64,000 nucleotides of DNA from Rhodococcus tukisamuensis NBRC 100609 (GCF_001894985.1 NZ_BCXG01000006.1:186001-250000); one strand, 5' to 3'; positions 26,594-34,434 are shown, numbered from the stretch's first letter. Notes: generated from the sequence alone by a model not told the origin. A program made the numbers and translations.

Positions 26594-26968
26594 TCAGTCC
26601 TGTTCCTTCTGGGGACGTCTGCCGGCCCACTGCTCCCCAAGCGGCCCGAGAGACCTGGCAAAGGCGTCGAAGTCTGTCACCAGCTGCTCGGTGTCCGCGT
26701 GGTGCAGCCGATGATCGAGTTCGGAGTAGAACGACTCTTCTGAATCGAGAGCGCGCTGGTCGTAGTCACGCAGCCGAAGGAGATCCTCGATCGGGATCAG
26801 GGCGGCAACCGGTCGCCCGTTCGAGCCGATGACCATCGGTTCGGGCAGGCCCTCCGTGAAACGGGCGATCATCCGCAGGATCAAGCCGGGAGCCTGATCC
26901 AGCGGGATGAGGTTGAAGGATTCGTCGGCGTTTTCGTCGCGGGGGTCGTGATCGTTCGTGTCGGGCAT
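26594..26968 (-). CDS. Phd/YefM-like antitoxin-type protein
   Basis: The 124-residue protein is acidic at its start (MPDTNDHDPRDENADESFNL) and has NGRPVAALIPIEDLLRLRDYD, the helix-strand pattern that ends the DNA-binding part of Phd/YefM antitoxins. The C-terminal helix could bind a toxin. No toxin gene adjoins it; the next gene upstream is another antitoxin-like protein. A longer open frame continues upstream but loses protein-like composition, so the ATG at 26968 was used. Confidence 0.55.
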   Translation of the reverse strand: MPDTNDHDPRDENADESFNLIPLDQAPGLILRMIARFTEGLPEPMVIGSNGRPVAALIPIEDLLRLRDYDQRALDSEESFYSELDHRLHHADTEQLVTDFDAFARSLGPLGEQWAGRRPQKEQD

Positions 26969-27024
26969 GGTGGTCTCTTTCGGTGTTGGGCAGCGGACGA
27001 TCCGGCGCATCGAGAGCTCTGCCA

Positions 27025-27471
27025 TCAGGTGGCCACCAGCGAGCGGACGACTTCGAAGACACGGTCTCTGTCGCGGATCATCTCCTGCGCGGGGGTGCGC
27101 CCGGCGAAGTTGTCGTTCGGCCGGCTCATCCACCGTGACAAGCTCACGACGCCGCCGGGAAACTCTTGCGCCAGGTGTCCGACTTCGGGAAGAACTGGTT
27201 CCTCGAGATCCGGAGTGAACTGCCACGCTGGCAGCTTCCACGCGCGCGCGTCCTTGAGCCCGACCAGTTGGTGCTTTGCGATCATGTCGGACACGGTTTT
27301 CGGTGAAACTCCGAGCAGTGCAGCCGCCTCCGGGCGAGTGAACGAACTGGCCAACTGCTCTTGCCTCTGTTCGACCTGCAGACGGAGGTTCTCCCGTTCC
27401 AGAGCTGCGACTTCCTCGTCGGAGACCACCGGCCCCCACTGCGGTGCTTCTGCCTCGGGCCGTCGTGTCAT
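27025..27471 (-). CDS. Orphan RES-type antitoxin-like protein with HTH
   Basis: The 148-residue protein has a charged helical start, an HTH (SFTRPEAAALLGVSPKTVSD), then WKLPAWQFTPDLEEPVLPEV and SLSRWMSRPNDNFAGRTPAQ. The order HTH, Pro-x-Trp-Gln-Phe-Thr, then Trp-Met/Leu with an Arg-Thr-Pro segment is shared with the RES antitoxins at 20781, 22843 and 42403. No RES gene is next to it. It lies 56 bases before the Phd-like gene and may share its transcript. Confidence 0.62.
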   Translation of the reverse strand: MTRRPEAEAPQWGPVVSDEEVAALERENLRLQVEQRQEQLASSFTRPEAAALLGVSPKTVSDMIAKHQLVGLKDARAWKLPAWQFTPDLEEPVLPEVGHLAQEFPGGVVSLSRWMSRPNDNFAGRTPAQEMIRDRDRVFEVVRSLVAT

Positions 27472-27483
27472 CTGAACCGCCTT

Positions 27484-27820
27484 TCAAGCTCCCTGCCAGT
27501 GTGCACAGGATGTGCGGGATATGAGGGTTTGTCTCGACGCAGCGCGAGGAGACGCCGAGCATGTCCGCGGCTTCGCGCTGGTAAACGAACGTCGGCGTTG
27601 CCGAGGCTGACCACGCCGGTGCTCGCCCAGCTCGCCTGGTGGTCCCGTCACCTCCGCGCCGCCGAGCCCTATCAGGGTTGATGTGGAGCCGAACGCCCTT
27701 GTGCACCACTGTGTACGGCACGTCGTCGTGGTTGTCCGGGTCGCCGGAGTCCGCAGGATCCGGAAGCTTGGCCATCTGCTCGATGACGATTTGCGCTCGC
27801 GCCGCACTGGGATCAAACAT
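27484..27820 (-). pseudogene. Possible decayed HTH protein gene
   Basis: An open frame from the ATG at 27820 begins MFDPSAARAQIVIEQMAKLP and reads like protein for about 50 residues. It becomes Arg-rich, then shows VYQREAADMLGVSSRCVE, which resembles the HTH of the adjacent antitoxin-like gene. The frame then runs antisense-like through that gene. I read it as a degraded or frameshifted relative; a short real gene is the alternative. Confidence 0.35.
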
Positions 27821-28120
27821 GTCACGCCAAATGCGCGCTGAGGTGGCCTTTTGCCCTAGACGCTGCGGGAAAGGAAATTCTCATCTGTGATCGCGCAGAA
27901 AACAGGAGTGACGAGGGGGCGGAGTGGGGAAGGGGGTTTTTGGGCCGCGAATCCGGTGTCGAGATGCAACGGGGATTAGCACCCGCCGCACCTTGTTTAA
28001 CAAGGTCACTGTGCGCGTATCTACGCTGTGACCTGCACAGATGTGCGCGATTGGCCGCGAGCTGGTCCGGCTTCTTGCTCGATTTGCTGCTAGTTCCGGC
28101 CGTCGTAGCGACTAGCACGG
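27821..28120. other. Intergenic stretch without recognised gene
   Basis: Open frames here have poor composition and no ribosome site. I see no gene, repeat or RNA signature before the 49-bp repeat that begins at 28121. Confidence 0.5.
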
Positions 28121-28169
28121 GTCTCCTGATCGGAGTTGGGGTGCCCGGCGACCACTGGGGGTCGTGTCA
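28121..28169. repeat. 49-bp structured repeat, copy 1
   Basis: This copy matches 29795-29843 at 40 of 49 positions with no gaps. Both begin GTCTCCTGATCGGAG (a CTCC/GGAG hairpin), have a variable 13-base middle, and end with CGACC-x-CTGGG-x-GTCGTGTCA, a second hairpin. It lies downstream of the lipoprotein gene; copy 2 lies upstream of it. Confidence 0.75.
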
Positions 28170-28198
28170 GCTACGCGGGTCTTCGCCGGGTGATACAC

Positions 28199-28249
28199 AG
28201 ACACGACAGCGCGCCCCGAACTCCTTGCTCGGGGCGCGCTGTCGTGTCT
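28199..28249. terminator. Strong bidirectional terminator
   Basis: A perfect 21-bp stem (28199-28219 with 28229-28249) around a nine-base loop sits downstream of the lipoprotein gene. It would end transcription of that gene and insulate it from the opposite strand. Confidence 0.8.
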
Positions 28250-28305
28250 GGCTTTGAACCAACCACCCGCTCGAGTCAGTCGAGGTCGGCGGAGGCGACG
28301 GTGAT

Positions 28306-29424
28306 TTAGGTGGCGGTGCGGTAGACGCCGGTCAGGTCCTGTTTGCCGAGCGGTGGCGCGACCACGGCGACGTCGTCCGGGCCGACGAAGCTGGGAGCGA
28401 CCATGGCCTCGGGCAGGATGGCGATCGTCTTCTTCGCGAAGTCGTACGAGATGGTGACGTCGCTTCCGTTCCGCTTTCCGCGGCCGTAGCCGACGCCGTC
28501 GGAGGTGATCGCGGTGAGGCTCGGGGTGCCGGCCGGGTCCAGGCACGTCGCCGCGTCGGTCTTGGTGTCGATGACGCGCTTTCCGATCGCGAGGTAGCGG
28601 CCGTCGAATGACGACACGACGCTCGACGCAATCGGATCCCCGCATGGGTTCTCGACTGGCATCTCGGTGACCTTGCCGGTCTTGGTGTTCGTGATTCGCC
28701 CTGGAGCGTCAGGCGTTGGATGCACGATTGTCAGCGCGGGGTTCGTCCTCGACAGTCCGTCCTCCGCTCGGACTGTCGGGTAGTCCTCAGGCATTGCGCC
28801 GCGACTGACCTTGCCGGTCATTGGATCGAGCACCACCGTGTGTGCGCTACTTCTGAACTTCTCGTTCAGCGAAACCTCGTGGACGAGCATTCCGTCGATC
28901 CCGCGCCAGCCCCGATTCTCCAACTGCACGCCGAGATCGACCTCTCCTTGGAAGATGCTCTCACCCTGTTCGTTCCAGGTGGTCACGTAACTGGTGGTGA
29001 CTGCTTCGCCGAGTCCGGCGGCGTTCTTCGTCCCGCGCCATACAGTGACGGGGTACCACTTCCCGTCACGAGCGACGACGAGTGAGTCGTCGATCTCGAT
29101 CTTGTCGGCATCAGTCTTCGGCTTGAGAGTTGTCGCCCTGCCGTCCCAGGACCAGATGACCGGTTCATCGACGGGGCTGACCGTCAGGATGCCGTTCTCG
29201 GTGTACGTCGGGTGGACGGACGTGAACTGGAACAGACCGCCGGCCATACCGTCCCAGGCCGCGGGCAGCTTGACGGGCGGTGCCTTCGGAAGGCCATCGA
29301 GTGCCACATCGCCGGCCAACTTGCCTTGCTCTGCGTCGTCTCCGGATGCGCAGGCGGCAACGGTGCCGATCAGGCTTCCCGCAACGAGCACGGCGAGTGC
29401 ACGGTTCCCCCAGTGATTCTTCAT
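28306..29424 (-). CDS. Secreted lipoprotein, possible beta-propeller
   Basis: The 372-residue protein begins with a lipoprotein signal, MKNHWGNRALAVLVAGSLIG then Thr-Val-Ala-Ala-Cys, so it should be lipid-anchored outside the membrane. The mature part has repeated strand-rich segments (VIWSWDGR, HTVVLDPMTGKVSRG, GRITNTKTGKVTEM, GRYLAIGKRVIDTKT), suggesting a propeller-like fold. AGGTAGGAA precedes the ATG. It is a single-gene unit ending at a strong terminator and flanked by the 49-bp repeats. No specific function is recognised. Confidence 0.7.
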   Translation of the reverse strand: MKNHWGNRALAVLVAGSLIGTVAACASGDDAEQGKLAGDVALDGLPKAPPVKLPAAWDGMAGGLFQFTSVHPTYTENGILTVSPVDEPVIWSWDGRATTLKPKTDADKIEIDDSLVVARDGKWYPVTVWRGTKNAAGLGEAVTTSYVTTWNEQGESIFQGEVDLGVQLENRGWRGIDGMLVHEVSLNEKFRSSAHTVVLDPMTGKVSRGAMPEDYPTVRAEDGLSRTNPALTIVHPTPDAPGRITNTKTGKVTEMPVENPCGDPIASSVVSSFDGRYLAIGKRVIDTKTDAATCLDPAGTPSLTAITSDGVGYGRGKRNGSDVTISYDFAKKTIAILPEAMVAPSFVGPDDVAVVAPPLGKQDLTGVYRTAT

Positions 29425-29794
29425 TTCCTACCTGTTCTTTCGCACGCGGAGCGTGTCTTGGATTCCTCCCCGGAATGAGCTGATGCTACGGGGAGCGGCG
29501 AATTCGACTTTCTGGCCAGTCGGCCGGCGAGGTCGATGCGGATCGGCCGGTACTGGGCGACGGCGGCCCGGATGGGCCGGTCGTTTCGTGGGCGTTGGCT
29601 GCGTCGGCGCGCAGTACCTTCTCGGGCATCTGCGGAGCGTCCGCGGAGGGCCGCGCGAGGATGTGGGGGCGGTTGACCGCGAACTCTCGGAGTTCAGGGT
29701 GGGCATTGTCGGTCTCCTGGGCGGGATGGTCATATGATGTGGCTCAATTGGTTTCGTGCGCCGCTGGAGCAGCCTCGTATCGGTCCGGCTCCTC
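29425..29794. other. Intergenic region upstream of the lipoprotein
   Basis: Both strands have open frames here, but they are rich in Arg and Pro or Gly in the way of out-of-frame reads. I assign no gene. Promoters for the lipoprotein and NYN genes should lie here. Confidence 0.5.
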
Positions 29795-29843
29795 GTCTCC
29801 TGATCGGAGAGTGGTTGCTCAACGACCGCTGGGCGTCGTGTCA
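29795..29843. repeat. 49-bp structured repeat, copy 2
   Basis: This copy has the same two hairpins and the same 13-base spacing as copy 1 at 28121-28169. It ends 23 bases before the start of the NYN gene. Differences cluster in the middle and in the second loop, so structure seems better kept than sequence. Confidence 0.75.
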
Positions 29844-29866
29844 CCCGAATGCGCCATAGTGGGCGC

Positions 29867-30871
29867 ATGCGATCGACCTGCTCTCTATATATCGACACCG
29901 GATACCTGCTCGCTTCGGCCGCGACCCGGGCTACAGGCACCTCCCTGCGCAGCGGGATCCATGTCGACTACGCCAAGCTGATCCGTTCGCTGGTCGACAC
30001 TGCGGAGGCCCGGTCGGGCCTGCCTGTGTTGCGGGTCCACTGGTACGACTCGGCCCACAACGGTGTCCCGGATTGCCAACAGGAGCGCATCGGCGAGCTG
30101 TCCAAGGTGAAGCTTCGGCTCGGGCGGTTCGGCGCTGGCGGCGAACAGAAGGGCGTCGATCTGCGCATCGGCCTCGACCTGGTGACCCATGCTCGCAACA
30201 ATGCGTCCGACGTGTTCTTCCTCGTGTCCGGCGATGACGACCTCACCGAGGCTGTCGAAGAGGCCCAGGTGCACGGCATTCAGGTGGTGCTGTTGGCGGT
30301 TCCCACGATGGAGGGCAAGCCTCACGGCATGAGCCGGCACCTGGTCCGGGCCGCCGACGAGCTCGACAGCATCGACAGCGCCGCAATCGATGCCGCGGTG
30401 ATGAAGGTCGATCGCCAACCCGCACCTGCGCTCGCGCCGAGCGCACCGAAGCCCGTGCCCATGCCGAGCACGCCGAAGCCTGCACCTGCCCGGCCCGCGG
30501 CCGCCGCCGCACCACCCGCCGTCCGCAAACCCCTCGACCGCGCGACGGTCGTACCGGCCCCGCAGCCGACGAGCGTGCTCGCCTACAGCGTCTCGACCGG
30601 ATCTCCCGCGCACGGGCTCCCCGGGTACATCGATGACACCGAACAGGGCCAGCTCATCGACGAGGTCGTTCAGCGCGTTCTCAACTCGTTCCACGAAAGT
30701 GCCACCCACGATGACAGGCTGGGACTGCAGCGGGCGCGACCCTCGGTCCCTCGGGACATCGACCGGGCACTGCTACACGACGCGTCCGACGTGATGCAGA
30801 GATACGACCTCGACGAGGACACCCGGTTCCGGCTGCGGGCGCGCTTCTGGGAGAAGTACGACGAGAGCTGA
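29867..30871 (+). CDS. NYN-domain (LabA/PIN-like) protein
   Basis: From the ATG at 29867 the protein has 334 residues. The first ~170 form a NYN domain: SLYIDTGYLLA with the first catalytic Asp, GEQKGVDLRIGLDLVTHARN, and DVFFLVSGDDDLTEAVEEA. NYN proteins are PIN-like metal-dependent ribonucleases. A Pro/Ala linker (about residues 185-235) leads to a helical C-terminal domain ending RFRLRARFWEKYDES. A CATAGT hexamer lies six bases before the ATG, suggesting a leaderless message. The target RNA is unknown; a defence or stress role is possible. Confidence 0.78.
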   Translation: MRSTCSLYIDTGYLLASAATRATGTSLRSGIHVDYAKLIRSLVDTAEARSGLPVLRVHWYDSAHNGVPDCQQERIGELSKVKLRLGRFGAGGEQKGVDLRIGLDLVTHARNNASDVFFLVSGDDDLTEAVEEAQVHGIQVVLLAVPTMEGKPHGMSRHLVRAADELDSIDSAAIDAAVMKVDRQPAPALAPSAPKPVPMPSTPKPAPARPAAAAAPPAVRKPLDRATVVPAPQPTSVLAYSVSTGSPAHGLPGYIDDTEQGQLIDEVVQRVLNSFHESATHDDRLGLQRARPSVPRDIDRALLHDASDVMQRYDLDEDTRFRLRARFWEKYDES

Positions 30872-30890
30872 CGCCGCCGCCGACACCCTT

Positions 30891-31289
30891 GTGGTGCAAC
30901 CACTGAGCGCGAGCTCTGGACGCGGGTCCAGCGCGGTGCCAACTCAGCCAGCCAGGCAAAATCCGTTCAGAATCGAGACGCATTCATTGTTCACGTCCAG
31001 TTTGAATCGGCGACAGTACGAAAGATTTCAAGGCATCGTCTTGGCCTTGTGCGGCGTATCCATGTTCTCTGGCATGGCACTGCTCGCCAGTGCGTTGTTC
31101 GAATACGTCAAAGGTATCGACGGAGCTGTCACGATGTTCGCGCTGTCGGTCGGCGGTGTGACCACCGGAATCCTGGAAATGTTGTCGCGGAAACGACGCA
31201 GTGCCGGTGTACCGATTGCGTTCCTGATCGTGAACTTCGTTCTCACAGCAGTGGGAGTCTGGCTACTGACGGAACTTATCCCTCGCTGA
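30891..31289 (+). CDS. Small membrane protein
   Basis: The open frame of up to 132 residues from a GTG at 30891 has two or three hydrophobic helices (IVLALCGVSMFSGMALLASA, VTMFALSVGGVTTGILEML, IAFLIVNFVLTAVGVWLL) with a basic loop RKRRSAG. The N-terminal ~35 residues are polar and the true start may be later. It follows the NYN gene by 19 bases and could be co-transcribed. No family is recognised. Confidence 0.55.
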   Translation: MVQPLSASSGRGSSAVPTQPARQNPFRIETHSLFTSSLNRRQYERFQGIVLALCGVSMFSGMALLASALFEYVKGIDGAVTMFALSVGGVTTGILEMLSRKRRSAGVPIAFLIVNFVLTAVGVWLLTELIPR

Positions 31290-31313
31290 GCTACACCGCG
31301 GGGTAGCTGGCCG

Positions 31314-31514
31314 TCAGTCCGGTGCCACCGGGGGAGGGCGGTGGATCAACTGGTCACGAACCGTGACGTATAGCCACATCAGTGCGATGAGGCCTGCAAT
31401 GAACCACCCAGCCAGTGCAACTCCAGGCACGCTGACGTTCGTCGCGGAGATCACGGACCCGGAGAGCGCTGCCGCGAACACCGACGAGCGATTCCGACGG
31501 CCTGTCCCTTTCAC
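31314..31514 (-). CDS. Small single-helix membrane protein
   Basis: The 66-residue protein starts MKGTGRRNRSSVFAAALSGS and has one or two hydrophobic segments, the second being ALAGWFIAGLIALMWLYVTV, with a polar tail. Its start is two bases after the stop of the upstream small membrane protein gene, so the pair forms an operon. Function is unknown. Confidence 0.5.
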   Translation of the reverse strand: MKGTGRRNRSSVFAAALSGSVISATNVSVPGVALAGWFIAGLIALMWLYVTVRDQLIHRPPPVAPD

Positions 31515-31516
31515 GG

Positions 31517-31834
31517 CTACCTCCCGTCCTGCGCGTCGGGTTCGGTGTCGTTCTCACCGGTGTCGGCGGGCAAGGGCCGGCTCCGTGTCGAGGCGATTCT
31601 TGCGCGGGCTATGACAACGGTCGCGGCTCCGCCGCCCGCCAGCCCGGCGACAAGCATCGTGGCGGCGGTGCTCCACGGGTTGCCCACCGCCATCGAAGAA
31701 GCGGGGATGAAGACGATCATGAACAAGAAACCGATCCGAGACTGGCGCGGCGTGGCCCTCCAAGTCTCAGCGATGAAGGTTCGCGCTGGTGCCCACTCCT
31801 GCCCGTGATGGGCCGGTCTCGGATCGTGCTTCAT
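31517..31834 (-). CDS. Small membrane protein
   Basis: From Met at 31834 (MKHDPRPAHHGQEWAPARTF) the protein has 105 residues, with two hydrophobic segments (IGFLFMIVFIPASSMAV and AATMLVAGLAGGGAATVVI) and a polar, acidic C terminus. It precedes the 66-residue membrane protein gene by two bases. A start ten residues earlier is also open. Function is unknown. Confidence 0.5.
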   Translation of the reverse strand: MKHDPRPAHHGQEWAPARTFIAETWRATPRQSRIGFLFMIVFIPASSMAVGNPWSTAATMLVAGLAGGGAATVVIARARIASTRSRPLPADTGENDTEPDAQDGR

Positions 31835-31924
31835 GTATGTATCTCTACCAGGCAAATGGGACACTCCTGTCGAACTCTCCGGGGTGGTCTAGCGGCAGTT
31901 GCACCCGCCCCTCTCGAAAGGTAG

Positions 31925-31943
31925 GGCGGTCCCCGACCGCCTT
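31925..31943. terminator. Short GC-rich hairpin
   Basis: GGCGGTC and GACCGCC pair around CCC. It lies between two minus-strand small-protein genes and could be a weak terminator. Confidence 0.4.
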
Positions 31944-31969
31944 CAGCGACCTCCCTAGTTCAGGTTGAG

Positions 31970-32359
31970 TCACCGATTGTCTTTGAGGCCGGCAACCCGG
32001 TTGATCCATTGACGTGTTCGGCGATCGCCTACAGCCAGTCCAGGAAGGATCGGCAGTGTGATTGCGATGATGACGGCCCGGATGTAGTCACCCGCGAGGG
32101 CCTGGGTGATCGCGACGACTCCTCCGAGTGCGAGGTAGGTTGCCGCCGCGAAAATCGCCGGCTCCTGCCCTCGTTGGAGTACTCGCCAGACCACGACTGC
32201 CGCCGCAGCAGCGATACAGGCCACAAGCAGTGCCCGCGCCATCTGTCCGTCCGCTTCGGCCACCAACGGGGCGATAGTCACGACGCTTGAGATCGCCAGG
32301 ATTGCAGTGACTCCGAGGTTGAACTTCATGCGACCCTGTCGCTGAAACCGCTCATTCAT
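31970..32359 (-). CDS. Small polytopic membrane protein
   Basis: The 129-residue protein has about four hydrophobic segments (LGVTAILAISSVVTIAPLV, ALLVACIAAAAAVVVWRVL, ATYLALGGVVAITQAL, AVIIAITLPILPGLAV). Its ATG overlaps the end of the GntR gene by eight bases, so translation is coupled to the regulator. In GntR/YtrA-type operons such proteins are often partners of the regulated membrane system. No specific function is recognised. Confidence 0.6.
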   Translation of the reverse strand: MNERFQRQGRMKFNLGVTAILAISSVVTIAPLVAEADGQMARALLVACIAAAAAVVVWRVLQRGQEPAIFAAATYLALGGVVAITQALAGDYIRAVIIAITLPILPGLAVGDRRTRQWINRVAGLKDNR

Positions 32360-32741
32360 CGTTCAGCTGGGGAATCGAGGCTGCGTCCAATTCGGCTCGG
32401 AGCGCGGTGAGCACGTCCTCGGGCGGAAGGTGTTCGCGGATTGCCAGATCGGCGAGCTCGCGGATTCTGACGACGACAGATCGGGGCAGTGGAGATGCCG
32501 CCGTCGCAACGCGTGTGCCCGCGCCGGTGCGGCTGGTGACCAGGCCGTCACGTTCGAGTTGCTTGTAGGCGCGGGCGGCGGTGCCGGGGGCGATTCCGAG
32601 GTCGAGGGCCGTCTGTCGTACCGAGGGGAGTCGCTCTCCCGCCCCGAGACGCCCGGACGCTATCAATCCACGGAAGTGATCGTAGATCGACGCCGAATCA
32701 GTCGGGTTGTCCGGAATCTGAACGTCCTTGCCGGGCATCAT
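32352..32741 (-). CDS. GntR-family regulator, YtrA-like
   Basis: The 129-residue protein has a GntR winged helix (SIYDHFRGLIASGRLGAGER, then LPSVRQTALDLGIAPGTAAR and YKQLERDGLVTSRTGAGTRV) and only a short helical tail. That size and architecture are those of the YtrA subfamily, which usually represses its own operon of membrane proteins. The start overlaps the stop of the preceding membrane protein gene by four bases (ATGA). A GTAC-N5-GTAC site at 33753-33765 is a candidate operator. Confidence 0.82.
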   Translation of the reverse strand: MMPGKDVQIPDNPTDSASIYDHFRGLIASGRLGAGERLPSVRQTALDLGIAPGTAARAYKQLERDGLVTSRTGAGTRVATAASPLPRSVVVRIRELADLAIREHLPPEDVLTALRAELDAASIPQLNDE

Positions 32742-33712
32742 GCGACCACTGCATCTTCCTGCAATCCTGCCGCTGGCGTGGTGCTCGCATGCCGACGGCG
32801 CAGGCCGTCGACGGTGATGCGGACAAGGACCGCAACAGCCACAACCTGCATTCCCCACCCCAGCCAAAAGATCGTCGGGGCGAACGACGAGTACCCCGCG
32901 CTCCATACGAACATGCCGACTCCTGGGATTCCGAATCCGGTGCTCCCCATGCCGGATCCGCCGATGAAGGACAGGGCCCCGCCGAGGCTGAGCAGCAATG
33001 CTCCGAACGAAAGTCGGACTAGCGCGGCCGCGGAGGCTCGTCGCTTGGCTGTTTCCAGCGCGACAGCGCTGGGATGCCGGAACGGGCGGCGGGCGTCGAC
33101 GGACAGTGCGGTCCAACCTAATCCGACGAGGACGGCGGCCGCAACAAGCACGGGAAGCCCGTACGTCCAACCATAGAAGCTGGTGGAACCTCCACCATCG
33201 ATGTCGAGTCGGCTGTACCAGGCGCCGTCTACCCGGCTCGAGGCGAACCCCGCCAGGACCGATACGACGATCAACGCCGCGACAGTGGCGGTGACAGCGC
33301 CGAGCTCTTGGCGATTCGCGAAAGTTGCCCACGTGCGTCGGGTCGTCGGAGCGACAGGCGCTTCAACGCGCGTGGGTGTGCGCGTGGCAATGGCCAGCAG
33401 GACGGCGGCACCGACAGCAGCTCCCGCAATCGGAGCCGCATAGTGCCACCATGTGACAGCCGGTGGTACAACGAGGTACATCTCTGACACGGAACCGGAG
33501 ATCCACCCGACAAGCGCGAGAAGCGCTCCCAGGGCCGCGGCCCGTCCGACAAGGCGGTCTGCGGCGGTCGGCGGGTGTGGCAGGGGCTGCGCGTTGCCCG
33601 AGCCCGCCCTGCGTCGAATCAGTGCGACGGCGACGACGAGCAGCACCCCGAAGACGATTTCCGTGCCGGGGCTCATCGCGATTGTCGTTGGGGTGGGAAA
33701 GTTCGTTGGCAT
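32738..33712 (-). CDS. Polytopic membrane protein of the GntR operon
   Basis: From the ATG at 33712, preceded by GAGGGAGG, the protein has 324 residues and about seven hydrophobic helices. There is no ABC or transporter motif. It is the first gene of an operon with the GntR regulator and a small membrane protein, downstream of the micropeptide genes. Such operons often answer envelope stress or membrane-active peptides; here that is inference. Confidence 0.65.
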   Translation of the reverse strand: MPTNFPTPTTIAMSPGTEIVFGVLLVVAVALIRRRAGSGNAQPLPHPPTAADRLVGRAAALGALLALVGWISGSVSEMYLVVPPAVTWWHYAAPIAGAAVGAAVLLAIATRTPTRVEAPVAPTTRRTWATFANRQELGAVTATVAALIVVSVLAGFASSRVDGAWYSRLDIDGGGSTSFYGWTYGLPVLVAAAVLVGLGWTALSVDARRPFRHPSAVALETAKRRASAAALVRLSFGALLLSLGGALSFIGGSGMGSTGFGIPGVGMFVWSAGYSSFAPTIFWLGWGMQVVAVAVLVRITVDGLRRRHASTTPAAGLQEDAVVA

Positions 33713-33752
33713 GCAAGCCTCCCTCTCGAAGCATATTTGTATCAACAGGCTA

Positions 33753-33765
33753 GTACGGTTTGTAC
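33753..33765. promoter_or_regulatory. Candidate GntR operator GTAC-N5-GTAC
   Basis: GTAC(GGTTT)GTAC lies 41 bases upstream of the membrane protein start, in the promoter region. The symmetry and position fit a YtrA-type repressor site. Confidence 0.45.
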
Positions 33766-33799
33766 CCGCCTGATGGCACAAACTCAAGTGTCGATACTG

Positions 33800-33836
33800 C
33801 CGATCGCAGCAGCGCGCTGGCCACTGCTGCGATCGG
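33800..33836. terminator. Terminator-like hairpin after the micropeptide genes
   Basis: CCGATCGCAGCAG and CTGCTGCGATCGG form a perfect 13-bp stem around an 11-base loop. It lies downstream of the last micropeptide gene on the minus strand and upstream of the next promoter. Confidence 0.6.
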
Positions 33837-33962
33837 CCTCGGGACCGCCGGCGCCGGGACGGCCGGAACGCCTTGCGAAAGGGTGCAGGACGCCGGGCCG
33901 GTCCGCCTACGTCGGTGTTACGGAATCGGCAGGAACCAGAAGGTGTCGCCGATGCCGGGGCG

Positions 33963-34043
33963 TCACCAGGGCGTCAGGTAAAGCCACCATGCGATGGCAT
34001 TCAAAATGACTACGCCAACGGGCCCAAAAAATCCGTTGTCCAT
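33963..34043 (-). CDS. Micropeptide P1, 26 residues, hydrophobic
   Basis: The ATG is preceded by GAGAAGGTG at good spacing. The peptide starts MDNGFFGPVGVVILNAIAWW and ends with Leu-Tyr-Leu-Thr-Pro-Trp. It could span or insert into the membrane. It is the last gene of the micropeptide series, 13 bases after P2. Beyond its TGA the frame continues to Gly-Asp-Thr-Phe-Trp-Phe-Leu-Pro-Ile-Pro, which resembles the start of P2, so a further decayed copy may follow. Confidence 0.6.
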   Translation of the reverse strand: MDNGFFGPVGVVILNAIAWWLYLTPW

Positions 34044-34056
34044 TTCGTTCACCTTC

Positions 34057-34164
34057 TCAGTGGTAGCAGTAGCCGCCTAGCTCACACGGGAGGTTGCGCA
34101 TGAGCCAGATTCGAGCCGGTTCAGGCAGGAACCACAGCGTCCACCAGAGGTCTGTGAAGTCCAT
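34057..34164 (-). CDS. Micropeptide P2, 35 residues, CELGGYC tail
   Basis: The peptide starts MDFTDLWWTLWFLPEPARIW and ends LMRNLPCELGGYCYH. The tail Cys-Glu-Leu-Gly-Gly-Tyr-Cys matches the tails of P4 and P6 (CDLGGHC). A Trp-rich hydrophobic N-terminal half and a two-cysteine tail suggest a membrane-associated peptide with a possible disulphide. AAGGA lies upstream. Confidence 0.62.
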   Translation of the reverse strand: MDFTDLWWTLWFLPEPARIWLMRNLPCELGGYCYH

Positions 34165-34184
34165 TCGATTCGCCTGTCCTTCGA

Positions 34185-34288
34185 TCAGGGGCAGTGGCCC
34201 CATCCCCACCATTCACACGGGGTCACTGCCATCAGCGCGCGGACCAGTTCGGGGGCAAGTCCATTGTCCACCACCACAGTTGGAACAT
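34185..34288 (-). pseudogene. Micropeptide P3, split or frameshifted copy
   Basis: An 18-residue frame (34288-34232), MFQLWWWTMDLPPNWSAR, stops at a TGA that overlaps an ATG (TGATG). A 15-residue frame, MAVTPCEWWGWGHCP, then runs to 34185. Joined by a -1 shift they would give one peptide of the P2/P4/P6 type. It may be a broken copy, a coupled two-part gene or a frameshift product. Confidence 0.5.
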
Positions 34289-34307
34289 GTCTCAACGCCT
34301 TTCGCGG

Positions 34308-34424
34308 TTAGGGGCAGTGTCCACCGAGGTCGCAGCCGATGATCGACCACAGCATGATCCGCCATTCCATCGGGAACGGCAGTCCCAGTCGCTGCCGGTG
34401 ATGACGTCGTTGCAGCCGGGGCAC
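34308..34424 (-). CDS. Micropeptide P4, CDLGGHCP tail
   Basis: From a GTG at 34424 the peptide has 38 residues; the conserved part is LPFPMEWRIMLWSIIGCDLG followed by Gly-His-Cys-Pro. It is close to P6 in its last 20 residues. No strong ribosome site precedes the GTG, so the start is uncertain; the ATG at 34370 would leave 20 residues. It follows P5 by ten bases. Confidence 0.55.
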   Translation of the reverse strand: MPRLQRRHHRQRLGLPFPMEWRIMLWSIIGCDLGGHCP

Positions 34425-34434
34425 CGATTCTGTT

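Noticed and set aside
27822-28118. 98-codon minus-strand frame
   Set aside because: Composition is Ser/Arg/Ala-rich without hydrophobic core or ribosome site, and it overlaps the first 49-bp repeat margin.
29428-29733. Minus-strand frame directly before the lipoprotein gene
   Set aside because: It is rich in Arg and Pro with no recognisable structure, and the lipoprotein gene has its own ribosome site.
31885-31960. tRNA-like stretch with TGGTCTAGCGG
   Set aside because: The D-arm-like sequence is not followed by a proper anticodon arm, T arm or closing acceptor stem.
33900-33962. Seventh micropeptide or stop-codon read-through of P1
   Set aside because: The frame after the P1 TGA reads GDTFWFLPIP, like the start of P2, but has no start codon of its own; a decayed copy is more likely than read-through.
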